Positions 1-7,740 of a stretch of DNA of 64,000 bases are shown piece by piece. This DNA is from Pelagibacteraceae bacterium AG-349-E10. Its GTDB lineage: Bacteria; Pseudomonadota; Alphaproteobacteria; HIMB59. The DNA is taken from the NCBI GenBank assembly GCA_003281065.1, contig QCDA01000004.1, positions 1 through 64,000 of the forward strand, read 5' to 3'. The position numbers and the translations under genes were made by a program. Numbering within the stretch: the first letter of the stretch is position 1; the number at the start of each line of letters is the position of its first letter. The notes under the pieces are model-generated. The model did not search any database. It worked only from the letters and a program-made list of their open reading frames with translations, and had not been told where the DNA came from.

Positions 1-296
1 TCTCTATCAATTTGAGCTCTTACGCCCCATACTGCTGGTCCTTTAGAAAGATTTAATACTCTGTAATGTATTGCTGATTTGTCACCAATTTTACAAATTA
101 CGCCTCCTAAAATGTCAACCTCACTAGCTATGTGTGTCTTACCAACCCCTCCAATACTAGGATTGCATGATAATTTGCCCAAATCTGAGTAATTTTTTGT
201 TATAAGTGCAGTTTTAAGACCATATTTGTCAGAAATATTAGCCGCTTCTATTCCAGCATGACCTGCCCCTATAATTACAACATCATAATGTTCCAC
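1..296 (-). CDS. mnmG: MnmG (GidA), tRNA U34 carboxymethylaminomethyl synthase, N-terminal part
   Basis: Partial: only the first 98 codons are in the window and the gene runs off the left edge. The translation opens with MEHYDVVIIGAGHAG, the FAD-binding Rossmann motif of MnmG, and continues with the family block CNPSIGGVGK and a GPAVWGVRAQIDR segment. MnmG works with MnmE to modify the wobble uridine of certain tRNAs, using FAD and methylene-tetrahydrofolate. The start is GTG at 294-296; no in-frame ATG lies nearby. That GTG is inside a parS-like palindrome (289-304). The gene follows mnmE on the same strand, and in other alphaproteobacteria rsmG, parA and parB come next. Confidence 0.93.
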   Translation of the reverse strand, partial: MEHYDVVIIGAGHAGIEAANISDKYGLKTALITKNYSDLGKLSCNPSIGGVGKTHIASEVDILGGVICKIGDKSAIHYRVLNLSKGPAVWGVRAQIDR

Positions 297-304
297 GTGA
301 AACA
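289..304. other. parS: parS-like centromere site
   Basis: The 16 bases TGTTCCACGTGAAACA match the bacterial parS consensus TGTTTCACGTGAAACA at 15 of 16 positions; the one change (C for T at position 293) breaks the palindrome at one arm. ParB binds such sites near the replication origin to load the segregation complex. The site overlaps the first codons of mnmG, including its GTG start, and begins just beyond the mnmE stop. The parA and parB genes would be expected just left of the window if the usual order holds. I saw no second copy in this window. Confidence 0.75.
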
Positions 305-306
305 AT

Positions 307-1632
307 CTACTTCCCTATGCAAAATTTGCTAAAAACTCTATCATAAACATCTTCGTTGTTAATATAACCAAATTCAAACGAAAAATCATCTAATATATTT
401 CTTATTAGCTGAGCTATGATTAAAATATCCTTTTCATTAACAATATCCTGTTCATACTCTAAGATTCTTGTCAAAAAGTCTATTTCTTCTGAATTAAGAT
501 CGGTCATTTTATGCTTATTTTTAACATATTTTCGATGAATCGAAGATAATTTTAATTTCTGGTATATTTTATCCCTTTCTAGACTATGGTTTATTTTGAT
601 ATTCACTGTTTTATACTTATATATATCAGATTTTGTCTCAATTAAGCTGAAATTCTTATGTATCATGAAATCCTTGAGAAGTGTTGATATATCTGATTTT
701 TTAGTATTTTGTTCGATTAGAACAAAAAAATGGTCTATCTCACTCGATATTTTTTGTGCTTTTTTATAGCCATATTTTTCTATTTTACCTTGTTTGGGTC
801 TTTGCCCTGCTGTATCGAAGATTTCAAATCGATTGCTATTAATTACAAATTCATGTGAAAGAATATCCCTTGTAGTGCCTTTGATATTTGTGACAATTGC
901 TCTATCTTTGTCAATAATTTTGTTGAATAGAGTCGATTTACCTACATTTACTGGGCCTACCAACATAATTTTGCATATGTTTTTTTGTTCTATATTTGTT
1001 CTATTTTTATGTAATAAATTATTACAATTAGTGAAAAATTTTCTTATCTTTTTCTTTATTTGATTAAAATTAAAGACCTCGTCGTCAACGAAGTCAATCG
1101 ATGCAGTAATTTCTGAGAATAAATTTATAACCTCCTCCCTGAGAGGAACAAGACCGCTGACAATATCTCCCTCAAAAAGAAGTTTTTTGTTATATTCTAA
1201 GCCTGAAAAGCTCTCATTAGAAATAATTCCATTAATAGCCTTAGCTTGTTTGAGAGAATTCTTGCTATTTAGAACAGACCTGTAAGAGAACTCTCCATTT
1301 TTTGCCAATCGTAAGCCTGGAATTTTTAGATCCTTTAATAATTGCTCGAACTGACTAGCTATAAGTGGTGAGCCGTGTAAAAAAATTTCACAGACATCCT
1401 CTCCAGTAAAGGATTTGGGAGATTTAAAATATACCACACTACACTCATCCAATATAGACTCATCTTTTTGATAAATTTTAACTATTCGGATTAAAGAGTG
1501 ATCTTTAGAAAAATTTTTTTTTGAAATTTTATTTAAAATATTCAAAACGTCATCTCCAGAAATTCTATAACCAATAACTGGAGCTTTCACCAAGGGGGTA
1601 AAGTTTGAATATATTGTCCCAGACTTAAACAA
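307..1632 (-). CDS. mnmE: MnmE (TrmE), tRNA modification GTPase
   Basis: 441 residues, a little shorter than E. coli MnmE. The N-terminal tetrahydrofolate-binding domain carries FTGEDVCEIFLHGSP (75-89) and a GEFSYRSVLN block. The inserted G domain has the P-loop GPVNVGKS (226-233), GTTRD (252-256), DTAG (273-276) and a TKSD base-recognition motif. The protein ends in CIGK, the C-terminal CxGK motif needed for the modification reaction. It partners MnmG, encoded immediately downstream on the same strand with about 10 bases between. The extreme N-terminus (MFKSGTIYS) differs from the usual DTI-ALAT start, so the opening residues are poorly conserved. Confidence 0.96.
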   Translation of the reverse strand: MFKSGTIYSNFTPLVKAPVIGYRISGDDVLNILNKISKKNFSKDHSLIRIVKIYQKDESILDECSVVYFKSPKSFTGEDVCEIFLHGSPLIASQFEQLLKDLKIPGLRLAKNGEFSYRSVLNSKNSLKQAKAINGIISNESFSGLEYNKKLLFEGDIVSGLVPLREEVINLFSEITASIDFVDDEVFNFNQIKKKIRKFFTNCNNLLHKNRTNIEQKNICKIMLVGPVNVGKSTLFNKIIDKDRAIVTNIKGTTRDILSHEFVINSNRFEIFDTAGQRPKQGKIEKYGYKKAQKISSEIDHFFVLIEQNTKKSDISTLLKDFMIHKNFSLIETKSDIYKYKTVNIKINHSLERDKIYQKLKLSSIHRKYVKNKHKMTDLNSEEIDFLTRILEYEQDIVNEKDILIIAQLIRNILDDFSFEFGYINNEDVYDRVFSKFCIGK

Positions 1633-1695
1633 AACTTGGTTATTATAAATTTATAATTATTCTAGTCCACCTATGAAAGAACAAAAAAATAATCA

Positions 1696-2607
1696 ATGAT
1701 ATTAACAAAACCAAATCACATTAAAATTTATGGTCATAGAGGGGCTAGGGGAGACCTACCAGAAAATACTTTAGAGAGTTTTAAGTATTTGTTTGAAAAT
1801 AAAATTACCGCTTACGAAACAGATATCTTACTAACCAAAGACTTAATTCCAGTCGTTTATCACGATTTTAGATTAAACCCAGCGCTCACAAAAGATAGCG
1901 AAGGTAAATGGATTGAGAATGATGATATTAAAATTTTCAATTTAAGTTATGATCAGTTATCAAAATTTAAAATTGGATCAATTGATAAAAAATCTAAATA
2001 TGGGAGAAGATTTGATAATCAAAAAAGTTTAGGTGAAATAAAAATCCCTAAGTTATCTGATTTACTTGAATTAACATCAAATAATATTTCAGATGATTTA
2101 ATAATTAATATAGAGATTAAATCAACACCCGTTGAGGACAATTTAACACCACCTCCAGATGTAATGGCAAATTTAATAATTGATAAGGTCAATAAAACAG
2201 AATTTAAAGATAAAGTAATCTACTCATCTTTTGATTGGAGAGTTTTAAGAGAAATAAAAAACATAGACTCCAAGATCTCAAGAGGCTATTTAACATCTGA
2301 GCTTAAAGGAAAAATCTATGATAAATCGCCTTGGTTAGACTTCATGCCGTTATACGATAGCGATAGCAGAGAGTTACCCAGGTTGATCAAAACATTAGGC
2401 GGGAAGGCATGGCATCCTAAACGTAAAGATATAGATAAAGACATGGTTAGAATTTCTCATGAGGAAGGACTTCCTGTGAACGTTTGGACTGTTAATGAAA
2501 AATATGAGATGTTGAGAATGATAGAATACGGTGTTGATGGAATTATAACTGATTATCCTTTAAGGTTAAAAAAGCTTTGTGAGAAAGAAGGTGTGAATTG
2601 GTTTTAA
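1696..2607 (+). CDS. Glycerophosphodiester phosphodiesterase (GDPD family)
   Basis: 303 residues with the GDPD TIM-barrel signature: HRGARGDLPENT at 14-25, catalytic and metal residues H14, R15, E41 and D43, then H56. The C-terminal part has NVWTVNE and DGIITDYP, the usual last strands of the barrel. The enzyme hydrolyses glycerophosphodiesters to glycerol-3-phosphate and an alcohol. There is no signal peptide, so it is probably cytoplasmic like UgpQ. It stands alone between mnmE and rho on the opposite strand and converges on rho with 12 bases between stops. It interrupts an otherwise standard rho-mnmE order, so it is probably a later insertion; its substrate is not certain. Confidence 0.88.
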   Translation: MILTKPNHIKIYGHRGARGDLPENTLESFKYLFENKITAYETDILLTKDLIPVVYHDFRLNPALTKDSEGKWIENDDIKIFNLSYDQLSKFKIGSIDKKSKYGRRFDNQKSLGEIKIPKLSDLLELTSNNISDDLIINIEIKSTPVEDNLTPPPDVMANLIIDKVNKTEFKDKVIYSSFDWRVLREIKNIDSKISRGYLTSELKGKIYDKSPWLDFMPLYDSDSRELPRLIKTLGGKAWHPKRKDIDKDMVRISHEEGLPVNVWTVNEKYEMLRMIEYGVDGIITDYPLRLKKLCEKEGVNWF

Positions 2608-2619
2608 TCGTTAATAAAA

Positions 2620-3876
2620 TTACTGATTCATACTACTGAAAAATTCTTCATTAGTTTTACAGTCTTTCATCTTATCTAGAAGGAATTCCATAGCATCTAC
2701 AGTGCCCATTGATGATAGAATTTTCCTTAAAATAAAGACTTTTTGGAGATCCCCAGCATCTAAGAGTAAATCTTCTTTTCTGGTGCCTGACTTTTGAACA
2801 TCGATTGCAGGATATGTTCTTTTATCAGATAATTTTCTGTCGAGGACAATTTCTGAATTACCAGTACCTTTGAATTCTTCAAAGATGACCTCGTCCATTC
2901 TACTACCTGTTTCTATTAAAGCAGTAGCAATAATAGTTAACGAACCCCCTTCTTCTATGTTTCTGGCAGCTCCAAAGAATCTTTTAGGTCTTTGTAATGC
3001 ATTAGCATCTACACCACCTGTTAAAACTTTACCACTTGATGGCACAACCGTGTTGTATGCTCTACCTAATCTTGTGATAGAGTCTAAGAGAATTACTACA
3101 TCATATTTATTTTCAGCTAGTCTTTTAGCTTTCTCAATAACCATTTCTGCAACTTGAACATGTCTTGCAGCTGGCTCATCAAATGTTGAACTAATTACTT
3201 CACCTTTAACAGATCGTTGCATATCTGTAACTTCTTCCGGTCTTTCGTCTATTAATAGAACCATTAGATAAACATCAGGAAAATTTTCTGCAATTGATTT
3301 TGCAATTTTTTGTAAAATTACTGTTTTGCCTGACCTTGGAGGTGCAACAATTAAAGATCTTTGACCAGCACCAACTGGTGCAATAATGTCTATAATTCTA
3401 GATGATAAATCTGTGTCTGGTTTTTCCGTTTCTAGATTAAATTTCTTCTCAGGATAAAGAGGGGTCAAATTATCAAAATTTGTCTTGAATTTATTATTTT
3501 TAGCAATTTCAATGAAGTTGACTTTATTTGTTTCTACAAGAGCAAAGTATCTTTCACCATCTTTGGGAGGTCGGATAGGTCCCTCAAGGGTATCACCTTT
3601 CCTAAGACCATATTTCTTTATCTGATTTGGACTAACATATATATCATCTGGTCCTGGAAGATAATTAGAGTTTGCTGACCTTAAAAATCCAAATCCATCC
3701 TGCATTGTTTCTAATACGCCTTCACCTATAATTTCTTCATTTTTCTCCGCAAATTTCTTTAGAACAGAAAAATATATGTCTTGCTTTTTTAAACCAGAGG
3801 CGTTTTCAATACCTAAAGACTCAGCATAATCTAATAGTTCTTGAGGTTTTTTATCTTTTAGTTCGTTTAAATGCAT
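2620..3876 (-). CDS. rho: Transcription termination factor Rho
   Basis: 418 residues, the normal length. The order is an N-terminal Rho domain, a cold-shock-like RNA-binding domain with DGFGFLRS (60-67), and the RecA-type ATPase with Walker A APPRSGKT (178-185), [13 protein letters not shown] and the Walker B stretch [16 protein letters not shown]. The Q-loop region with [15 protein letters not shown] is intact. Rho is the hexameric RNA helicase that ends transcription of untranslated RNA. It lies divergent from maf, across the 234-base gap that may hold the origin. Confidence 0.98.
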   Translation of the reverse strand: MHLNELKDKKPQELLDYAESLGIENASGLKKQDIYFSVLKKFAEKNEEIIGEGVLETMQDGFGFLRSANSNYLPGPDDIYVSPNQIKKYGLRKGDTLEGPIRPPKDGERYFALVETNKVNFIEIAKNNKFKTNFDNLTPLYPEKKFNLETEKPDTDLSSRIIDIIAPVGAGQRSLIVAPPRSGKTVILQKIAKSIAENFPDVYLMVLLIDERPEEVTDMQRSVKGEVISSTFDEPAARHVQVAEMVIEKAKRLAENKYDVVILLDSITRLGRAYNTVVPSSGKVLTGGVDANALQRPKRFFGAARNIEEGGSLTIIATALIETGSRMDEVIFEEFKGTGNSEIVLDRKLSDKRTYPAIDVQKSGTRKEDLLLDAGDLQKVFILRKILSSMGTVDAMEFLLDKMKDCKTNEEFFSSMNQ

Positions 3877-4110
3877 ATTGGAAATTACCTAGATAGTTAG
3901 ATACGTTGATATGGTATATAACAAAAAATGAAGAGAAAATATATATATTTATATTTAGATATGTTGTTGTATGTCGAATGATGGGGATTAACATCTTCTT
4001 ATTCAAAAAAACCTATATTTAAGTACTTTTTTAGTTATTTAATAACAAATGTTGATAACTTAATATTAATAAATTAAAGGTAATTTTATTGTTAAAAACT
4101 CGAAAATTTC
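3877..4110. other. Divergent rho/maf intergenic region, candidate replication origin (oriC)
   Basis: This is one of the two longest gene-free gaps in the window. It separates leftward mnmG-mnmE-rho from rightward maf-aroE-coaE-dnaQ, the position near which Caulobacter and relatives have oriC. It holds a very AT-rich run (about 3936-3962, with ATATATATTTATATTT), which could be an unwinding element. It also has a DnaA-box-like TGTTGATAA at 4050-4058 (reverse TTATCAACA, one mismatch to TTATCCACA). Only one good box is visible, and the expected hemE and PpsR-type neighbours are absent, so this is inference from gene order and strand layout. Promoters of rho and maf must also lie here. Confidence 0.4.
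4050..4058 (-). promoter_or_regulatory. DnaA-box-like sequence
   Basis: TGTTGATAA, read on the minus strand as TTATCAACA, differs from the DnaA box TTATCCACA at one position. It sits in the rho/maf gap 53 bases before maf. A single nine-base near match in AT-rich DNA can arise by chance, so its weight comes only from the location. Confidence 0.3.
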
Positions 4111-4704
4111 ATGAATAACTCATTTAATCCACAATTAGTAAAACAGGTTATCATAGGTACTAAAAGCCAATCTAGAAGAAAAATATTTAAATTAATAAAT
4201 TTTAGATTTCAGTACAGATCACCTAATATAGATGAAAAAAAAGTAAAAGATTTAAATAATGATAAATACGATGCATTAAAAATTGCAAAAGCTAAGGCCG
4301 AATATCTTTCTAAAAAATATAGTAATAAAATTATCGTAACTTTTGATACAACAATCCTATTTAAAAAAAAAACAATTTATAAATGTGGCAATCCTGAATG
4401 TTGTAAAAGAACCCTTAAAGCATTTAATAATAAATCTCACGAACTTTACACAGCAATGATTTTTATGATCAATAACAATCTTATTAAAAGTACTCTTACA
4501 AAAACTAATATTACTTTTAAAAATACAAGAGTGAGAGATATAAATAATTACGTTAATAAGAACTTTAAACAAGTGTCTAAAGCTGTAGGTTGTTATAATA
4601 TAGAAGAAAAAGGAAATTTTTTTTTTAAAGATATATACGGCAGTTATTTTAATATTATAGGTATAGATATTATTAATTTTTTAAAGATATTAAGAAGTAT
4701 CTAA
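4111..4704 (+). CDS. maf: Maf-like nucleoside triphosphate pyrophosphatase (divergent)
   Basis: 197 residues. The opening IIGTKSQSRRKIF matches the Maf substrate-binding loop (S-x-S-P-R-R-x-x-L) but lacks the proline. IVTFDTTILFKKK replaces the usual GADTVVxxxG-ilgKP block while keeping the catalytic Asp. A late SHELYTAM matches the H-x-V-x-T-A strand. Maf proteins hydrolyse non-canonical or pyrimidine nucleoside triphosphates. Identification rests on these degraded motifs plus position: first gene of maf-aroE-coaE-dnaQ, a conserved alphaproteobacterial string. The aroE ATG follows its stop with no gap. Confidence 0.8.
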   Translation: MNNSFNPQLVKQVIIGTKSQSRRKIFKLINFRFQYRSPNIDEKKVKDLNNDKYDALKIAKAKAEYLSKKYSNKIIVTFDTTILFKKKTIYKCGNPECCKRTLKAFNNKSHELYTAMIFMINNNLIKSTLTKTNITFKNTRVRDINNYVNKNFKQVSKAVGCYNIEEKGNFFFKDIYGSYFNIIGIDIINFLKILRSI

Positions 4705-5514
4705 ATGAATAAAAAAAAAATAGGCATTGTAGCAAAAAAACTGAGTCATTCATTATCGCCATTCATACATAATTATTGGTCAAGAAATAATAATTTTATT
4801 TATAGAAAATACGAGGTACAAGAAAAAAACATAGATAAGTTTTTTTATAATTATAGAAAAGATAAACGATTTGTTGGTTTTAATATTACAATACCATACA
4901 AAGAAAATTTTATTGGTTTTTGCGATAAAATTACCGCAAGAGCAAAAAAAATTGGTTCTGTAAATTTAATTTATAAAAAAAACAAAATAATTTTTGGTGA
5001 TAACACAGATGTTATTGGTTTTAGTAAGACTTTTAATTCTTTGAAAATTAGAAACACAAAATCTGTATTATTGGTTGGTGCAGGTGGAGCCGCAAGAGCA
5101 ATTTTATATTTTTTAAATCAAAAAAATATTGAAAAAATTGATATTTTTGCGACATCTATAAGAAGGGAGGAAAACCTCAAAAAAAAATTTAAATTTGATC
5201 GTTTTCTGATCAGATCATCATATCTCAAGAAAAGGTATGATTTGATAATAAACGCATCCAGTGCAGGGATGACAAAAAAAAATAAAATAAATAGAAATAT
5301 CTTGAATTTAGTTAAGAAAGCTAAAGGAGTAATTGATATAGTTTATAACCCAATTGAAACAGATCTCTTAAAAAAAGCTAAAAAACATGACATAAAATTC
5401 TCAGGTGGATTAAAGATGCTTTTAGAACAAGCAAAACCATCATACGAAATATGGTCTGGCAAGAAGATAGAAATAGACAATAAAATTTATCAAATGCTTG
5501 TAAATAAATTATGA
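4705..5514 (+). CDS. aroE: Shikimate 5-dehydrogenase
   Basis: 269 residues. SHSLSPFIHNYW (14-25) is the shikimate-binding segment, FNITIPYK (59-66) contains the catalytic Lys66, and VGAGGAARAIL is the NADP-binding loop. DIVYNPIETDLL and GGLKMLLEQA are further family blocks. The enzyme reduces 3-dehydroshikimate to shikimate for aromatic amino acids. Translation is probably coupled to its neighbours: ATG directly follows the maf stop, and its own stop overlaps the coaE start by four bases. Confidence 0.96.
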   Translation: MNKKKIGIVAKKLSHSLSPFIHNYWSRNNNFIYRKYEVQEKNIDKFFYNYRKDKRFVGFNITIPYKENFIGFCDKITARAKKIGSVNLIYKKNKIIFGDNTDVIGFSKTFNSLKIRNTKSVLLVGAGGAARAILYFLNQKNIEKIDIFATSIRREENLKKKFKFDRFLIRSSYLKKRYDLIINASSAGMTKKNKINRNILNLVKKAKGVIDIVYNPIETDLLKKAKKHDIKFSGGLKMLLEQAKPSYEIWSGKKIEIDNKIYQMLVNKL

Positions 5515-6068
5515 CCAAAGTTGCAGTTACAGGTAATATAGGATCGGGCAAAACTGAATTTATTAAATTTATCTCTAAGCTAGGTTTTTGTTGTATATCA
5601 TCTGATGCTATAATTTCAAAATTATACAATGATGACCGTACAAGAAAAATTATTTTAGAAAAATTGAAACTTCATGATCATAATTACAAAAAAGAAATTA
5701 TTAAAATGTTACAGAATGAAGAGTTTAATAGGAAACTTAAGAGAACAATATATCCTCTTTTATACGCCAAAAAAAAAATAATAGCCCAAAAACATCAATC
5801 TTATCAGCCAGTATTTTATGAAATTCCATTACTTTATGAAGAAAATTTATTTAATAATTTTAATGTCACGGTGTTCGTAAACTCGGATACCAATAAGAGA
5901 AAACAAAGGGTTTTAAAAAGAGGTGTTACAGAAGATTATTTTAAATTAATGAATAATAAGCAGATTAAAGAGAATATAAAAAAGAATAAATCAACTTTTA
6001 CAGTAAACAATAATGGTTCAATCTTGAACTTACGTTTAAATATAATTAAATTATTAAATAAACTATGA
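5511..6068 (+). CDS. coaE: Dephospho-CoA kinase
   Basis: 185 residues, slightly short. The P-loop GNIGSGKT spans 8-15, followed by the family segment CCISSDAIISKLY and the lid-region block FEIPLLYEENLFNNF. It phosphorylates the ribose 3'-OH of dephospho-CoA, the last step of coenzyme A synthesis. It overlaps aroE upstream and dnaQ downstream by four bases each (ATGA), so the three are surely one operon. Confidence 0.95.
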   Translation: MTKVAVTGNIGSGKTEFIKFISKLGFCCISSDAIISKLYNDDRTRKIILEKLKLHDHNYKKEIIKMLQNEEFNRKLKRTIYPLLYAKKKIIAQKHQSYQPVFYEIPLLYEENLFNNFNVTVFVNSDTNKRKQRVLKRGVTEDYFKLMNNKQIKENIKKNKSTFTVNNNGSILNLRLNIIKLLNKL

Positions 6069-6745
6069 GAGAAATTATACTTGATATTGAGACCACTGGC
6101 TTAGAATTTAAAGAGGGACATAGGATTATTGAAATTGGCTGTATTGAACTTAATAAAAAAGAAGTCGGGGCAAACTATCATGAATATATAAATCCCTCTA
6201 AAACTCTTACTGAAGACAATATTAAAATACACGGAATAACTAATGAATATTTGACAGATAAACCGATTTTTGAAGAAATTGCAGACAGCTTCTTAGAATT
6301 TATTCAAGATAGTTTCATTGTCGCTCATAATGCATCTTTCGACATCGGTTTTTTAAACTTTGAGCTTGAGAAGCTATCTAAACCAAAAATATCGAAGGAG
6401 AGAGTTATAGACACAATTAAAATTGCGAGACAACGGTTTCCGGGGCAACAAGTATCATTAGACGCACTTATAAAGAAATTAAAAATCAATACTCTTATAA
6501 ATAGAGATCAACATGGTGCTTTAAAAGACGCTAAAATCTTGACTGATGTATACTTGGAATTACAAGGCATAAACCAAATAGGATTAGAATTAAGTATGGC
6601 AAAATCAGAAAAAATTAACTTAGCTAGTGAGCCGAATTACTCATCCATCGTATTAACAAAAGAAGAGACAGAAGCCCATAAAGAGTTTATAAAAAATAAA
6701 ATACCTAATTCAAAATGGGCTAAAATGTTGAAAAATTATGAGTAG
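6065..6745 (+). CDS. dnaQ: DNA polymerase III epsilon subunit, 3'-5' proofreading exonuclease
   Basis: 226 residues. The DnaQ-family exonuclease motifs are in order: Exo I DIETTGLEF (D7, E9), Exo II VAHNASFDIGFL and Exo III HGALKDAKILTDVYLEL. The C-terminal tail after about residue 185 would be the alpha-subunit-binding segment. The subunit proofreads during replication. It ends the maf-aroE-coaE-dnaQ group; in relatives secB often follows, but here a Tim44-like gene overlaps its last eight bases. Confidence 0.96.
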   Translation: MREIILDIETTGLEFKEGHRIIEIGCIELNKKEVGANYHEYINPSKTLTEDNIKIHGITNEYLTDKPIFEEIADSFLEFIQDSFIVAHNASFDIGFLNFELEKLSKPKISKERVIDTIKIARQRFPGQQVSLDALIKKLKINTLINRDQHGALKDAKILTDVYLELQGINQIGLELSMAKSEKINLASEPNYSSIVLTKEETEAHKEFIKNKIPNSKWAKMLKNYE

Positions 6746-7250
6746 TGAATTTATAGATATTGTGCTTTTTGGAGCTATAGCGATATTTTTAGTTTATCGC
6801 CTAAGGAGCATTCTTGGATCCTCTGACGGAAAAATTGTGAATATTAGAACAAAAAAAAATCCTCAATCGAAGTTTAAACCTAAAATAGTTCCTAAAAATG
6901 ATAATAACGAATTTTTAGAAGGCGCTAATAAAGCATACGAAATGATTGTTCAGGCTTATCAAAGTAACAGTATCGAAAAAGTCAAAGATTTACTTACGCC
7001 TGAAGCAATGCAAGCGATGGAACAAGCAAAAGCACCCAAAGAAATAAAATTTTCAGAAGTAAAAAATAGTTCTATTTTAGATGATAAATCTGATGACCTA
7101 AGACTAGTTAAGTCTGTGAAGTTTGAAACCGAACATTACAATGTTGCAAATAACGAAATTCTGAATGTTGTCGAAGAATGGGGTTTTGAAAAAGATAAAA
7201 AATCCTCCGATCCTAATTGGAAGCTTTTTTCTATTAAACTTGTCTCATAA
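6738..7250 (+). CDS. Tim44-like domain protein
   Basis: 170 residues. One N-terminal membrane helix (about 5-22) is followed by a basic linker and a Tim44/MRPL45-type domain beginning near FLEGANKAYEMIVQAYQ and ending in VVEEWGFEKD. Alphaproteobacterial relatives (TimA type) are related to the mitochondrial import-motor anchor Tim44; their bacterial role is not settled. It is shorter than usual family members. It overlaps dnaQ by eight bases and the smr gene by eleven. A Tim44-like gene is the normal neighbour of dnaQ and smr in this class. Confidence 0.8.
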   Translation: MSSEFIDIVLFGAIAIFLVYRLRSILGSSDGKIVNIRTKKNPQSKFKPKIVPKNDNNEFLEGANKAYEMIVQAYQSNSIEKVKDLLTPEAMQAMEQAKAPKEIKFSEVKNSSILDDKSDDLRLVKSVKFETEHYNVANNEILNVVEEWGFEKDKKSSDPNWKLFSIKLVS

Positions 7251-7740
7251 AATTAAATTTAATTTAAATCAACAGAAAAATAAAAAACTATTAGAAGAGC
7301 AACCTAACGAAAAAATTAGTATTTCAATCGGCGGCCCTACTGAGAAGAAAAAAAAGAGTGATAATTTAGATAAAAAAAGTACAAAAATTAAAAAAATTTT
7401 TTCTAAACCAGTTCTTTTGGATAACAATCTTTATAAACAATTTAAAAATCAGCATTTTAGCAAAATCGATTTACATGGTCTTACAGTTGACCAAGCATAC
7501 CAAAAATTAATTGAATATTTTTCAGTCAATTATAAGAAGAAAAACTTATTTCATATAGTGGTTACTGGCCTTGGCAATAAAACGAATGGAGAAGAATTTT
7601 TTACAGGAAAGATAAGAAGACAATTTCCTTTTTGGTTAGATACAGAGAAATTTCAATTTATGATAAAATCATATTCGCCTTGTAAAAAACAACATGGTGG
7701 TTTGGGTGCTTTTTATATTAAGCTTAAATCTAAAGAATAA
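7240..7740 (+). CDS. Smr-domain protein
   Basis: I place the start at TTG 7240 (166 residues, beginning MSHKIKFN). The frame is open further upstream to 7165, but that stretch lies inside the Tim44-like gene and adds an unrelated N-terminus. The C-terminal Smr domain shows DLHGLTVDQAYQKL, with the conserved HG of DLHG, then IVVTGLGNK and KQHGGLGAFYIKL. Smr domains act as nicking or RNA-cleaving endonucleases; this stand-alone form follows the Tim44-like gene in many alphaproteobacteria. The low-complexity lysine-rich N-terminal half is probably disordered. Its 3' end overlaps hslU by 11 bases, tail to tail. Confidence 0.85.
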   Translation: MSHKIKFNLNQQKNKKLLEEQPNEKISISIGGPTEKKKKSDNLDKKSTKIKKIFSKPVLLDNNLYKQFKNQHFSKIDLHGLTVDQAYQKLIEYFSVNYKKKNLFHIVVTGLGNKTNGEEFFTGKIRRQFPFWLDTEKFQFMIKSYSPCKKQHGGLGAFYIKLKSKE

